From: Thamnidium elegans
Taxonomy: Eukaryota > Mucoromycota > Mucoromycetes > Mucorales > Mucoraceae
Direction of reading: 5' to 3'
Assembly (NCBI GenBank): GCA_025201345.1
Contig: JAIXMG010000006.1
Span: 372,001-436,000 of the forward strand
DNA length: 64,000 nucleotides
Both the position numbers and the translations under genes were made by a program. The notes beneath the pieces are model-generated. The model saw only the letters and a list, made by a program, of their open reading frames with translations, was not told the origin of the DNA and did no database searches. Shown one piece after another: positions 1-13,515 of the stretch. The stretch's first letter is position 1. Each line of letters starts with the position of its first letter.

Positions 1-3000
1 TAAACCAAAACCTGCGGCTGCTGCTAGTGGTGGGCCTAAAAAGAGTGCTAAATTACCTCCTTCCAGCGGCCCTGAAGAAATTAAATATAAATTTGCACAA
101 GAAGATGCTGAAGCACGCGCCACCGAGTTTATTCCGGAAGCTATTCATACCGATCTGCAACAAGCGCAGTGGAAACTCCGATTGGCTGCAATGGAATCAC
201 TCGTTACGCACTTGGAATCCGAAGACGGTAACGACCTTGAGCCCGAAATTATCATCCGATGCTTTTCAAAGAAGCCAGGATGGAAGGAAATGAATTTTCA
301 AGTGATGGGAAAAATGTTTTACGCTATTCAAATTTTATCAGAGCAGTGTCCTAAATTTAACAAGGCGTGTGCGGCGCTTTGTATCCCTGTGATGGTAGAG
401 AAATTAGGCGATATCAAGCTAAAGAAGCCGGCAAGTGAATGTTTGGTGGCTATCGCAGAGAAGATTTCGTTGCAGTTTGTGTTTGGTCAAGCGTATTCGG
501 TATTGAAAAAAGCGAAATCGCCCAAAGTTTTAGCAGATTCTTTGCTTTGGATTCACAGCTGTTTAATGGATTTCGGGATTTCTGGTTTGCAAATTCGTGA
601 TTTGATTGATTTGTTGAAGTTTGGGTTGACAAATACGAATGCGTCGGTAAGAACAAGCGCTGTTACCGTGTTAGGCGCTTTAAGACAGTATATCGGTCCA
701 GGTAATATATAAGTCTGTGTAAGTGACTAGTACTTGACATATTTAACGATGTATTTGTTTTTAGAGGTCAAAGCGTTTGTGGAAGATGTTAGTCCAGCAT
801 TATTAGCTACCATTGAGTCCGAGTTTGAAAAAGTATCTAAAATGGACCCACCCCAACCAACCAAGGGTAATGCAGCAGATATGGTAAGTTTTATTGTAGT
901 ACAACTATATATATATATACCATGACAACTAAATATATATATGTTTTTTTTTAAAAAAAAAAATAGGCTGGAGACGATGGTGATGAGGATGTAGGTGCTA
1001 GCAGTAGTGCTGGTGCCGATGCAATGGAATCTTTATTCCCTCGTGTAGATATCTCAAATCAATTAGCAAAGACCATGGCCGAATGTGGAGACGCAAACTG
1101 GAAGATCCGTAAACAAGGATTGGACGCCGTGATGGCAGTGATTGCTGGCGCCAATAACCGTATCAAACCGTCTTTAGGAGCAGATTTCCCGGGTGTATTA
1201 AAGCAACGATTAAACGATAGTAACAAAAATTTACAGAGCAATGCAGTTGAAATCACTGGTTTGTTAGCTTTAGCGATGGGTAAGCCATTTGAGAAATACG
1301 TCAAGCCTTTTACAGGGCCTGTGATGGCTGTGCTTTCAGACAATAAGACGACCGTGAGACAAGCAGGTGTAGTTGCTTTAGAGAATATTCGAAAGACGTG
1401 TAGTATGGAGATGATGGTATCTGCGTTAGGAACAAGTCTTGCAAATGAGTCACCTGTCTTGCGTAAAGAACTTTTAACTTGGTTTAGTACTGCAATCAAA
1501 GACGAACCGGAGGCCAATAAGTTTGATTTTACGTCGGTGATTTCGCCCATGTTTTCTTGTTTGCAAGATCGTAACCCAGATGTACGTAAAGCAGCACAAG
1601 CTTGTTTACCTGAATTAATTGCAGTGGCAGGGTATGATGCAGTGGCGAGTAAAACGTCTGAACTCAAGGCGGCTCAACGTCAAGCGGTAATGCCACTTGT
1701 TGAGGCAGCTCGAGGATCATCTGGAGGCTCATCAGCACCACCATCACAACAGTTACCAAGAAAGGCAACCGAAACAAAGCAACGCGCCGAAATTGTTGGT
1801 GCTGATGATAAACCCTTGAATGCAAGCCCTAGTCGCATGAAGACCCTGACGAAAAAAAAAATTGGTATTCCTACTCCTAGGTCATCACAAGCCATGTCAG
1901 CTGGTAACGCAGCTACTGAAGAAGCCAAGCCTCCTATTATTACCAGTGATCCTCGTGCTAAACAAGTTCGAGCAAAGAAAGAAAATAGATGGCAGTTTGA
2001 TACACCTCGCTCTGATGTGATTGATGGACTTAAATCTCTGTTTGATGCCAACATGAGTTCGGAAGTAACTGCACTTTTGTTTAGTAATAGTCAGTATGCT
2101 GAACGTGATCGTTTGAATGGACTTGGTATCTTGAATGAGTGTATCAGTTCTCCTGATATCTCTGCGGATAAATATAACGTTGATTATACTGATATGAAAT
2201 TACGTTTTGTTGCTAACGCAGATTTGATTCTCAAGTATTTAACCATTCGGTTCTTTGATACCAACACGAGTATGCTGATCAAATGCTTAGATATCACACA
2301 AAACTTGATTGCCATTATGGATGAAGAGGGCTGCAGCTTATCAGAATATGAAGCAATTTCGTTCTTACCATTTTTAATTAATAAGGTGGGTGATCCCAAG
2401 GAAATTATGCGTGCGCGTATCCGAGCTATCCTTAAATCATTATGTCGTATCTATCCTGCAAGCAAAGTATTTAATTACCTGTTGGATTCTGCAGCTGCTT
2501 CAAAGAACGCTAAAGCAAGAGCCGAATGTTTAGAAGAGATTGGTGCGCTGATCCAAAGAAATGGTATCTCTGTCATGTTACCCAATAAAGCTTTACCTTT
2601 AATTGCAGTCCATATTGGCGATCGTGATGCAGGTGTTCGAAATGCCGCTTTAAATGGTGTTGCTCAAGCTTATATTTTAATTGGCGATTCTGTCATGAAG
2701 TATATGACCCGATTAGGAGAAAAAGAAAAGGGTATGCTGGAAGAAAGATTAAAGGTAAAGACGAGAGATATTATATATTACTCTTTTTTAAATATGTAAT
2801 GTTTAACTTGGCTTTTTGTGTAGCGTACAAAACCTTCGGCTAGTGTATTGGCTGCTGCAGAGAAAGAAAGAGCTAAACAAGAAGCTGATGAAATGGAAGT
2901 GGATGAGTTACCATCCATTAGTAATTTACCCCGTCTTGGTGGTAGATCACAAATTGGTAAACCTCGTGCTAGTATCGTTAGTCCTCAACGTTCTATTCAT

Positions 3001-5436
3001 CATGCGCAACCTATACCTGAACCAGAGCCTATGGAAGATGTTGTAGATGATTATGGACATCGTCTCCCTGAACCTGTTTCGTACCGTAACAATAATAATA
3101 ATCAGCCTGAATTAAGACAAGTTCGCTCTCAACAATTCGGGTACCATCAACCAACTCAACAACATCATGTACAACAACAAATGCAACCACCACAAATGCA
3201 ATATCAACAAATGCAGCAACAACAGCAACAACAACAACAACAACAATTTGCTAGTGAAGAAGATGTTGTAGATTACTTGATTGCTCAAATTACAAGCGGT
3301 GACCCACAACCTAGTATTGACGCATTAAAGAATCTCGATAAATATTTATCTCAAAACCCTCAAGCTGTGTTACCTGATATCGAAAGGTTAATTAATGCTA
3401 TTACATTACAGGTTAAACTTGCTTATTCTTCTGTTGATCCACGTCAGCCTGCTACAACAAGGCTCTGTAAACATTTAGTAAATGCGCTTGTACTGTTGTT
3501 TTCCAATAGAGATTTAGCGTGTGCAGTACCTCAAGACGCATTACATCATTTATTGCAAGAATTAGCGCATCGATTATTAGATCAAAAGATGCTTTCTTTA
3601 GAATCTGGTCCACAACTCTCCAAGGCTTTAAATGTAGCTATGGTCAAGGTGTTAGAGAACAGTTCTCGTAACGCTACATTCAGTGCACTTTTGTCTATCT
3701 TGGGCACATGTTCTGCTGGATTACGTCCCGGTGATTTAACTACTGCCAAGGACACAAAATATACCGAGTTAATTATGAAGTGTCTTTGGAAATTAGCAAA
3801 GACCATTCAAGAAAATTTACGCTCAAACTTTTTAAGTCCAGATGAACTTTTATATGAAATCAATCGATTCTTTATCAATACACCACCTTCTGAATGGAAG
3901 AGAAGAGCAAATGAAAGTGTGCCTTTAGGTGAAATGCCTCTTCGTACTGTCAAGACCTTATTATTAGAACTTGTCAATGGGTTAGGTGATTCCATCTTTC
4001 AACATTTGACTTTGATTGATGATCCTCAAAGAAGTAGTGTGTATCCTTATCTTCATCATATGTTGGAAGCGTGTCGAAAGAAGGATAGACAACAGTTACA
4101 ACAACAACAACAGCAACAACAACATATTAAACCACAACATTCTCCTATGATGCCTGTACAACCTATCCAGCAACAACAACAACAACAACAACAACAAATG
4201 GATGATACCAATAGATTCTTATCGCATTCACGCAATTCATCTCTTAGTAGACCTGCCTCAGTATCTTCATTTAAATCCAATAATATGATGAGATCACCTT
4301 CCATGGCATCATACCCATCTGCAGACGGAGAGCAACCAGTCGCAGCCATGGATAATATCCCTACTTCCGCTAATCAAAGTCCTCGACTTACTTCACCGTC
4401 TTTAAACAACAACCAAGTACAGCCAATGCAAATTGATGAAGTCCCACCGCAAGATCTTATCAATAAGGGGCCACCTATCTTGACCGATTACGATTTAAAT
4501 ACTACATTAACTAAAATCTTTCACAAGATTGGTACCCGAGATCAAACGAAACAAGGGATTATTGAACTTTATCAATTTCAAAAGAGTTATCCTTTGGCAG
4601 AAGCTAAAGTAACCACATACCTAAGTCAAACAGGCAATTATTTTCAGAGTTATATTCGAAGAGGTCTTAGTAATTTGGCAGCAGAGGATAGTGATTTACA
4701 TGCTGCTCAAGCGGCGGCTGCTGCTGCTGCTGCTGCTGCTCAACAACAACAACAACAACAACAACAAGCTTCGGCTGCTTCGTCCATGGTGTCACAAAAT
4801 ATGGATTATCATACCACGCCTATTCCGGAACAGTATAGTATTCATCAAGATCAAAGAACTTCATTTGAATCGCCTCAACTCTCTCGTGCTAGTTTACATG
4901 CTGGAGGTAAGAAATGCAATTTTTTTTAAAAAAAACATGTATTTCTTTTTTGTTGGTATTAATATGATAATATAGATGATACAACTGAAATCAAATTAAG
5001 ATTGTTACGATTACAACAAAAGTTTGGTTATAATAATAAGTCAGACGTGAGTAACAATGATGATATAGAAAGTTTAGTGGTTTTTTTTTGTTTACTGAGT
5101 TTTTTTTTTTTTTTTTTTTAGATCGAGGAAAATGCATCCACGGGACCCGCTGGCCTTAGTACGTCAGATTTAGCAAGTGCTCATATTGCAAAGCAAGAAA
5201 ACTCACCTACCTATAATTCATTTTCACCTCGTAGACAATCTGGAGTTAGCCAGGTAAGAAAAAAAGGATATTTGATACATATTAAAAAGAGTTTTTTTTT
5301 TAATCTTTTTTATATATAGGATTATCGTGAATCACCAGGTGAATCAGATAGACAACAATCTGTTTCGGCTTTAAAGGAAAGATTAGCCAAGATGAAGCAG
5401 GTGATTAATTCTGCTTCTTCATCACCTAACCTATAG
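1..5436 (+). CDS. STU2: XMAP215/CKAP5-family microtubule polymerase (5' partial)
   Basis: TOG-array microtubule polymerase that binds tubulin dimers and promotes growth of microtubule plus ends. The N-terminus lies outside the window; reading frame begins at base 2. Exons: 1-701, 765-883, 967-2754, 2824-4906, 4976-5046, 5122-5253, 5320-5436, giving 1669 visible residues. TOG-type HEAT repeats run at about residues 27-270, 292-507 and 614-869 (the last opens with a motif like FDTPRSDVIDGL), separated by a basic Ser/Ala/Lys linker. A C-terminal helical domain spans about 1010-1290. A final conserved segment near 1427-1490 (IGTRDQTKQGI, QSYIRRGL) resembles the extreme C-terminus of metazoan chTOG, the TACC-binding end in that family. 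Poly-Gln tracts and an Ala9-Gln9 run (4714-4767) are CAA and GCT coded. The architecture suggests TOG3-TOG5 plus a metazoan-type C-terminus; TOG1-TOG2 would lie upstream. Confidence 0.93.
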
Positions 5437-5871
5437 AAAGTCTCCTCTCTTTTGTAAGACTAAATAAATAATAATACGTCAAAAATATGTCTTTTTGTGT
5501 TTATGTTTTTAAGTGTGTAATCGTACCATTTTTTGGGATTGACGTATGTCTTCTTGCGTAATAATAAAAAAAAAAAAAAAAAAAAGGAGGGAATTACATA
5601 CAATCGAACCTTTTTTTACGCGATCTATAGCGTTCAGTTTTTGGTCTGGTTCGTTTCTTTTTTTGTATGAAACCCCACTTGTGTAAAAAAAGGTTGAGGT
5701 TAACAGCTAACCCTAAAAGAAGAATGATGAAATATTTCTCGGCGTTGTAAAAGTATAATGTATTTCCGAACAAGACGCACACAATTGTGAGAAATAACAA
5801 TAAACATATAAATAGCCCTTTTCAATTATTATCTTTCTTTTTTTCCCCCAATTATTTATTTAAACAGAAAT
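5437..5871. promoter_or_regulatory. Intergenic region with TATA box at 5807-5814
   Basis: Non-coding spacer between the microtubule polymerase and the secreted protein. A TATAAATA element at 5807-5814 lies 58 bp before the ATG at 5872, a plausible core promoter. The rest is AT-rich with a poly-A run near 5564-5585. The short minus-strand reading frame across 5594-5800 has no recognisable content. Confidence 0.5.
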
Positions 5872-6781
5872 ATGAAGTTTACATTTGTCGGATTAACTGC
5901 TATTGCCATTGGCGCACACACTGTTTTGGCTACTTGTCCTTGTAAAGCTGGTGATGTATCTTGCTTCAACAAGTGTGGTAAGGATTATACATCTTTTTTC
6001 TTAAGCGGGTGCTAACTTTTTTTTTTTTTTTCCTTTAAAAGTTCTTGACACAAATGATTGTATTACTGGCTGTAACGGAGATGTAAAGTGTTATCAAAAC
6101 TGTATTGATAGTAGCTGGCCTGGTGTAGAACCAACCTCTACATCTGGCGAGACTACCACTTCCACCACCCGTGAAACCACTTCCACCACGTGTGAAACCA
6201 CTACTAGTTCTAGCAGAGATACTACTACTTCTTCCGCTACTCATGAAACCACTACTAGTTCTACTCAAGACACTACCAAAAGTGATACCAGTGCCACTGA
6301 AAGTGCTACCATCTCTCCTTCCACTCTTGCTACCGTAGTTCCTATTCCTACTTCTCTTATTAGTGAAACCGCTCTTCCTACAATTGTCAGTGGATCTGAT
6401 CTTCCAACAGTTGTTAGTGGATCCGGTATTCCTACTGCCGTTGGAAGTATTATGCCCACATCTACCATGAATGACTTTATGTCTCGCGTTTCTTCTGCCG
6501 CTAATGAAGCCGCTTCTGAAATGGCTTCTCTTTCTGCTTCCGTCGCTGGAGTATCAGCTTCTGAGAGTGCAATGGGGCCCGCTTCTTCTGTTGCCTCTGT
6601 TGTTGATCAAGCTACCTCCGCAATTCAATCTAGTGCTGAACAAGCTACTTCAGCTATAGCTCCTGGAAGCGCTGTTACAACTCAAACTCCTGAAGAGGTC
6701 ATTGAGAACGCTGGGTACCGTATGATGCCTGCTCTTGGACTTACAGTTTTGTCTGTCGCTCTTACTATGTTTGGTTTCTAA
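5872..6781 (+). CDS. Small Cys-rich, Ser/Thr-rich secreted protein, probably GPI-anchored
   Basis: Predicted cell-wall or cell-surface protein of 281 residues, exons 5872-5977 and 6042-6781. The first 20 residues are a signal peptide (MKFTFVGLTAIAIGAHTVLA). A compact module with eight Cys follows (about residues 21-60; CPC, CFNKC, CITGC, CYQNC), then a long stalk of Ser/Thr/Glu repeats such as ETTTSS. The last 18 residues are hydrophobic (LGLTVLSVALTMFGF) right up to the stop, as in GPI-attachment signals. Small Cys modules plus Ser/Thr stalks are common in Mucorales wall proteins; I cannot name the module. The stalk is likely O-mannosylated (inference). A TATA box lies 58 bp upstream of the ATG. 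No enzymatic motif is visible. Confidence 0.8.
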
Positions 6782-7553
6782 ATCAAAGTATATATTTATA
6801 TCGTTTCAACATCCCCCCCCCCTTCAAAGCACACATACTCCCACCATCCTCTTTTTATCTACATAGTTATGTAATCTACATCTACATCTTTAATAAAATA
6901 CATTTTTACATCATTATTAGAGGGTTTCATTCTTCATAAACTATTGTTAGCCAATAGTATTCGTTAACACCCTTTTTTTTTTTCGTTTGAACACCCCAAA
7001 TGAATAAAATTTATATCTTAATTGATGTTTAGTTATAATTAACAGTGTTAATAATAGGGGGCGTCAATGTCAATCTAATAAACTTTATAAACAAGTTGGA
7101 ACGGCATTTTTTGTTTGTTAAAATAAGTTGTAACGAATTGTAGACATCAACATCGTATAGAGTGTGTGCTACGTTAAAATGACTCACTTCAAAATATTTA
7201 AAATTAATGCATTTACTTTTCTTATTTTTACTAAACGAAGGAGATCCTTTTTTTTTTTAAGTGCCAAATACACGTAAGTAAAAGATATGTAAGTAATGCT
7301 TATTTCTTTTCTTTGCAGCAAAAAAAAAAAATAGTTACTGTTGAACTACATGCTTTGTTTGTTCTGTTTCGTCATGCTCCATGTGACTATTAAATACAAC
7401 ATAGATTTCTCTCCTTGGTAAAATAAAAAGCTATTTTTACCTTTTACTTATATCCTGTTTTCCCTTTTCTTCCTTTTCTTGTATATACACAGCTCATCTC
7501 TTTCTTTCTCTCTCTATTAAAAAAAATACAAGAGGGTTTCTTTTTTAAAAAAA
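6782..7553. other. Intergenic spacer, no gene seen
   Basis: 772 bp of AT-rich DNA with poly-T and poly-A runs. The part just before 7554 is pyrimidine-rich (TTCTTTCTCTCTCT, around 7500-7516), typical of a fungal promoter or 5' leader for the downstream transporter. No coding or RNA signal was recognised. Confidence 0.5.
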
Positions 7554-9532
7554 ATGACGGCTTCAGAGTTACTTGACACATATTCAGAGACGGAGGAAAG
7601 TCTGTATGAATCTCAGGTACAAAATACAGCCAGTAGAGAGTATGCAGAGTTTGAATTTCAAGACGCTACACATGAGGAGAGAGGGCAACAACATGAGCCT
7701 TTATTATATAACGAGAGTGATGAAGAATCTACACTTAATGACAGCTTAGAACAAAAACAATATAAATTACCTTCAGAGGGAGGTACCATATTCTCCAGTT
7801 TCGTAAGTTTACTCTTTTTTTTTAAAAAAGTGATAAATGTACTCACCTTCTATTTTTCTTTTGGTTGTAGCTAAACATGGCAAACAGTATCATCGGAGCT
7901 GGAATCATTGGGTTACCGTTTGCATTTAAAGAAGCCGTAAGTTTGAATACTATTTACCTTAATGGTATTTACAAAAAAAATATTAAAGAAAAAAGGTTTA
8001 TTTTGTACATAAAAAAAAAATAGGGATTCTGGACAGGGATTTTACTGTTAATCATATTAACAGTGATAGTAGGTAAGGAGTGAGAATTAATATTTGTGAA
8101 ACTCTAATAGGAGACTAAAATATATATATATGTATATTTTATAATATAGATTGGACAGTGAGGTTATTAATGCATAATGGAAAGTTGGCAGGTAGATCAA
8201 CATATCAAGATTTAATGGAGTTTGCGTTTGGTAGACCTGGACTTGTAGCTATATCTATATTTCAATTTGCTTTTGCTTTTGGAGGTTTGTTATAATATTT
8301 ATAGCCATTTCATCTAGTGTTAACCTCAATATTATAATAGGAATGTGCGCGTATTGTGTAATTATTGGTGAGTAGAAGAATCAGTATATATTTTTTATAG
8401 GTATTGTCATAAACAAATTCTTTTTTTTTATTAACAGACATATAGGCGATACAATCCCACACGTCATTGGATCACTATTTCCCAAAATTAGTCAAGTACC
8501 TATTGTATGGATATTTGGTGACCGTAGAATGTGTATTTCTTTCTTTACTTTATTTGTTTCATACCCGCTTTCATTGTACAGAGATATATCAAAGTTGGCT
8601 AAAACAAGTGCTTTAGCCTTGGTAGCTATTATTGTCATTATTGTAAGTGTAGTTATTGAAGGTCCACAACAATCAAATGAAATAAGAGGTGATCCCGCAT
8701 TAATGTTTAATCTGGTTAATGATGAAGTGTTTCAAGCTATTGCAGTTATTAGTTTCGGTAAATTCTGTATATATTTTTTTTTTCTGTGCATGTGGTTAAT
8801 AATTTATATATTTATAGCATTTGTTTGTCATCACAATAGTTTTTTAATTTTCGGCTCATTAAAACAACCTTCACTCAACCGATTTGCAATCGTTACTCAT
8901 TGGAGTATGGGTATCGCTTTCTTTACTTGTTTTGCACTTGCTGTTTCGGGATATCTCGTGTTTACTGATAAAACTGTTGGCAACATATTAAACAACTTTC
9001 CTTCGGACAGTGTATTAATTAATATTGCAAGATTGGCTTTTGGCTTAAACATGTTTACAACAATTCCACTAGAAGCCTTTGTCTGTCGAGAGGTAAAACA
9101 CTACGCTTTTTTTTTTTTTAATTATCGAAAAAAAAACTAACACCTTTTTTTTTTTTTTTTTTTTTTTTTTTTGTATAGGTTATAGAAACGTTTTATTGGC
9201 CGGCTGAACCATTCGATAAAATGCGCCACTTCTTAATCACATCCGTACTTATTTTAATCGCATTGACCATCTCTTTACTTACATGTAATTTGGGGATTGT
9301 TTTGGAACTGACAGGCGGATTTTCTGCAACAGTTCTGGCATTTGTACTCCCACCAATGCTCTTTCTAAAATTAGCTACGGGCTCTGTGTGGGAAAGAGGA
9401 AAAATACCTCATTGGCTTTGTATGTTGTTCGGTATCGCTATCATGATCCTTAGTACTTTTTATAGTTTGCAAAAGGTATTTACGCCATTACCTGCAGGTT
9501 CAGAGAATACGGTAGCTGAGACTTGTAATTAA
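7554..9532 (+). CDS. Amino-acid transporter, AVT/SLC38 type (AAAP family)
   Basis: Membrane transporter of 488 residues, probably moving neutral amino acids across the vacuolar membrane, as AVT5/6/7 and SLC38 relatives do. Exons: 7554-7802, 7871-7936, 8024-8072, 8150-8284, 8341-8367, 8446-8757, 8818-9092, 9179-9532. The first 80 residues are acidic and soluble. The hallmark first helix then reads LNMANSIIGAGIIGLPFAFK, followed by about ten more hydrophobic helices, with PLSLYRDISKLAK and VCHHNSFLIFGSL being family-typical. The 27-bp fifth exon is required to keep the third helix region intact. The assignment to AVT/SLC38 is firm; substrate and exact paralogue are not. Convergent with SMG8, 186 bp apart. 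Confidence 0.9.
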
Positions 9533-9718
9533 AAGCGCTATCAATGTGTACATGTACAACATTTCCCCTCCCTCCAAACCTTTCCAAAAAATAAAATAAA
9601 AAAAATTAGTTACGATTACCAAAGGAAAAAAAAAAACAAATTGGCTCTGTAAATTTATTTACTATAAAATTCAACTATAAACAAAAGAAAAGTTTCTCTT
9701 TGCTAGTATTCTTTTCTT

Positions 9719-12700
9719 TTAACTGTCTATTTCCCATTTCTTACTTTCGTGATAATGAAATTTAATACAGTCTTTGAGTAGGATTGCACTCTTCAATCGT
9801 TTTTGAATATCAGTTTCAACAGGGATTGGCGAGCCTTGACTATCACGGTAAATAAAAGGTAACCGCAAGACGTACATACTACCAGGTCCATATGCCAAAC
9901 TATCTGTAATTCCCAAATCGGATATAAAAGGTTTCTCTGAACCATATGTATCAATCTATATATATATATATATAAACAAATAAGCACACAAACAAACAAA
10001 AAATAATCCTTCTCTCAGTTTACCTTGATTTTAGGTTCGATAGATATTGTTAAAGCTTCTTCAGGTGTAACAACATATAACCTCAACAACTGGGCAGTAA
10101 CCTCTGTATTAGAACCACTTGGGTTATTAGCATAGGTACAAGGACAAATAACAAAGATGGGTAAATCTTGGTGTACAAAGTAATTGCCGTGCTCTTTAGG
10201 GTGACTTGCATGACCCAGCTTACAAACTCTACCTTCACCGCAACTTAAGAAACGATGGCCGTGCGGACATTCATATTCTGCACCTACATAACCTCGAATC
10301 AATCCATAAACACGTTCACGAGTACGATTAGAACGTTTACGACGAGTATCAAACAACTGTCTGGTATGAACAGGTGTGTGTGTAGGTATCAATGAAGCCG
10401 AGTGGGATGCTTTAGCAGGAGATGCTGCAGAGGTTACAGAAGGCTGAGGCTTTGATCCCAATACAGGGAATGCCTCTAATGATGCAACTACGGGTGTAGA
10501 CACAGTGTTGTTGCTTGGTTTTAAAGTGTAGGTCTTTCCTAGTACCGGCCATTCTGAAGTATCGTGATTAACTCTGCTGACAGAAGAAGAGCGTAAAAAT
10601 GAGTTTTTGATGGTACTTTCAGCGGATATCTTGGCACCTGTTTCAACAGCAGCAGTAGCAGTAGTAGCAGTAGCGATACTATTAGCAGCTTCCTGTTGAT
10701 GCAATTTCAATTCATTAACGGTTGTAATTGCCCAAGGAATAAGAAAGTTTGTACTGTTCATAAATCCTTCTACTTTATCCAACCCAAACTTATTCTTGTA
10801 GACACTGGAAGGACCCAAATAAATTAAAGAAGCATCAGTAGGTGGTATCTCCTCGTACTTGAGAACCAAATGTTGAGATTCACCGTAACAGGATTTTTCA
10901 ATATCAAGTGCAGCTCTTTCAGTTCCCAAACAGCAATTAAACTTGTTATAAAATTTAACATTGGCTTCTTCGATATCAAACGGATCATCACGCAGCTTTT
11001 GAGTTCTACCACAATCACACGCATGAAAGAAAGTAAATCCACTGTTATGTTTGGTGTTATCTACAGCAATTGTTCGATCATCTCTGGATGTCTTGACATG
11101 TGGAGATTCAAGCTCGTGTCCCATCTTTAATCGACATGCGCGTCCAGTTAAACTAACAGACTCACAACTCTGTCTTCCTCCTTTCCAAATCGAATCACAC
11201 TCACGTTCAAGGCGTACAGCATATTCCTCTAAGCACGGTCCACGAGCTAAAGAATTGTACATGTGCATCACATTGTTACGTTTCCACTGATGATACTGCT
11301 CTGTATAAAACGGTGGGGCGTCTTGTAAATAAGCCTCTATACACTTTTCCATTAAACTAATCGAATGTGTTCTTGAAAATATTCGTTCGATTTCGATATT
11401 GTCTTTTATTTTCTTTCGTAAAATCACTTCGATTTGTTGGATCATACCCTTGGTACTAGGGAAATTAAAAGCAATCACTTTTTTAAAATCAACCCCATTT
11501 TCTGTAATCGGTTGGTTGAATAAAAATGAAAGAAAGGGAACGGCGGCAGAGACGAATTGAATTCCGGTAGGTAATGGACAGGATCGGGTGTCCTTTCGAA
11601 ATCCAGAGTTACTGTGGTGTAAGGGATGTCGTGTCAGCGCTGCCTTGACCCAATTGCTAACAAAGTTTCGTAATAGTTTATCGCTGTATTCGTGGTATAA
11701 GGTAACCGAAGCGGGTTCGGTAACCGTAAGGTCCTTAAGATATGAACTGATAGAGGTAGGTGTATCGAATGAGAAGGGTGATTTCGATTTTGGGCTCGTA
11801 AGCTCGGGAGGTGGTGTAGGTACGATATGAATAATAGGTTGTGAACTGGATGGTAGTAAAAACAAGGATCGTACTTCCACGGGTGGATGGGGTGTATTTC
11901 CTTCAGGTTTAAAAGGTATTAAATGTAGTGCACGGAATAAGTTTTTCGTTTTTAACTGTAATGTATCTTGCATTCGTTTAATCGCAGCAGGTAAAATGGT
12001 AGTAAACGAAATCTAGGATTGCCCCGTGTTAATTATAAAACTTCATTTTTTTTTATAAATATATTCTTACATTGGTGGCTATGAAAACAAGCATAGGGAC
12101 ACCTTTAGCAGGACCCCACCACCCTAATAAATTAGGATTGGTACGTTCAAGTTCCTTTCTCTCAAACAATGCATTAGGTACAGCGATATCCCAATACTTC
12201 CAGCACGAGGATTGATACTGAGCTAAATGTGTATACATGTTGGATTTTACTTGACTGAGTGCTACAAGAGTCGACATAAAGCTGGAAGGTAAGATGGTAG
12301 GAGGTAAAATAGGCTATATATGAGTTTTCATTAGTACTATTCTTTTCTCGCATGGTTCGCAGTTTATATATACTTTACAATGACAAGGTGTGATACGGTC
12401 AACATGAATAGTAATCCTCTCATACATGTAGACTGGTGACTCATCATGCTGGTAGAAATGGTCTAGTGGGGGGGGGGATGAATAAAAATATGACTAGAAA
12501 ATTATTATGTTTTTATGCATTACTTTTTCGGTTGTTAATGAATTGATGTCTAGTTTCGAGTCCATAAAGATATATACTGTTTTTAAGGTATGATCCACAT
12601 ACATTTGAAGTCCTTCAGCCAACTATATAAATAAAAAATATTAGGCGCGTTACAAGAAGTAGAAGAAACGAGTTGTAATTAAGTACCTCCACTGTGTCTT

Positions 12701-12972
12701 TACTCAAAGGCTTTATTTTAAAATTATATTAGAGAATATGTGCTTCGCTTTTTTTTTTTTTTTTTTTTTTTTTTTTGAGTTAAATGACTTACTTCATTTC
12801 TTAAAGTAAAAGCTTTACTGCCAGCGATGCGATTAGCTAAAGTGACGGTTGTATTAGATGGTGATGTTCTTCTTTGCTCTTCAGAGACACCGTACATAGA
12901 GACAATAGTTAAGCCAGAGTCCCTTAAGGACGAAAGGCCTGATGTATCCAGTAACTTTTTGATCTCATCCAT
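9719..12972 (-). CDS. SMG8: Nonsense-mediated mRNA decay factor SMG8
   Basis: SMG8 binds SMG9 and the SMG1 kinase and restrains UPF1 phosphorylation in nonsense-mediated decay. The model has seven exons (transcription order): 12793-12972, 12687-12710, 12524-12622, 12379-12462, 12071-12313, 10024-12012, 9719-9955, giving 951 residues. Every intron is phase 0. The N-terminal part includes the segment RGLLFMLTVSHLVIV, close to the SMG8 G-domain-like region. The large exon carries the family signatures CGRTQKLRDDPFD, TSNGHAS-type Cys/His clusters (CPHGHRFLSCGEGRVC) and a Ser/Thr-rich low-complexity stretch. The C-terminus reads YGPGSMYVLRLPFIY. Yeasts lack SMG8, so its presence argues for an NMD machinery of the metazoan/SMG1 type here (inference). 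A 24-bp exon 2 is short but keeps frame. Confidence 0.92.
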
Positions 12973-13459
12973 TCAAATATTAATATAAAAAAAATAGTAA
13001 AAATGAGAAAGAAGAGAAATATTTGAAAAAGTCGTTGTTTTAATAATAATAAAAAAAACTCCCTCCCTTCGTCTTTTTTTCTTTTACGTCCTTTGTAAAA
13101 AGAAAAGGCGAGCTTAAAAAAATCAAGTTACTTATACGGGTAAAATACCGATAGTACTAAACCCATGATCTCACTAAAACCTTTCCCTGTACAATATTTA
13201 CATATTCTATGCAGCTCGTCTATAAATTGACCTTCAAAGGTCGACCTGTTTCTATTGTAGTCAATTTTTCAAAGGCTATATATTACCACTTTTCTTTTAT
13301 GGATTTTTTTTTTGTGTCGCGGCTGCTTTATCTATAATAGTTACCTAACCATCCTCGTAATCGTACCATCTTGATCCTCTTCTTGATTTATTTTGCGCCT
13401 TTTTTGTTTAGGGCCGCTCATTTTTATCAGCAACTTCTTTGGCCCTTGACGCTTTAAGT
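12973..13459. other. SMG8 upstream region, no gene seen
   Basis: AT-rich spacer upstream of the minus-strand SMG8 start. It contains poly-A/T runs and no open frame with recognisable content. Confidence 0.4.
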
Positions 13460-13515
13460 CTTATCTGTTTCGATACGTATTAGTCATAAATGCGCCAAAA
13501 AATACGTTTTGTTGT

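Noticed and set aside
1059..1667. Long minus-strand open frame (about 200 codons)
   Set aside because: Antisense shadow of the TOG coding exon, with no domain of its own.
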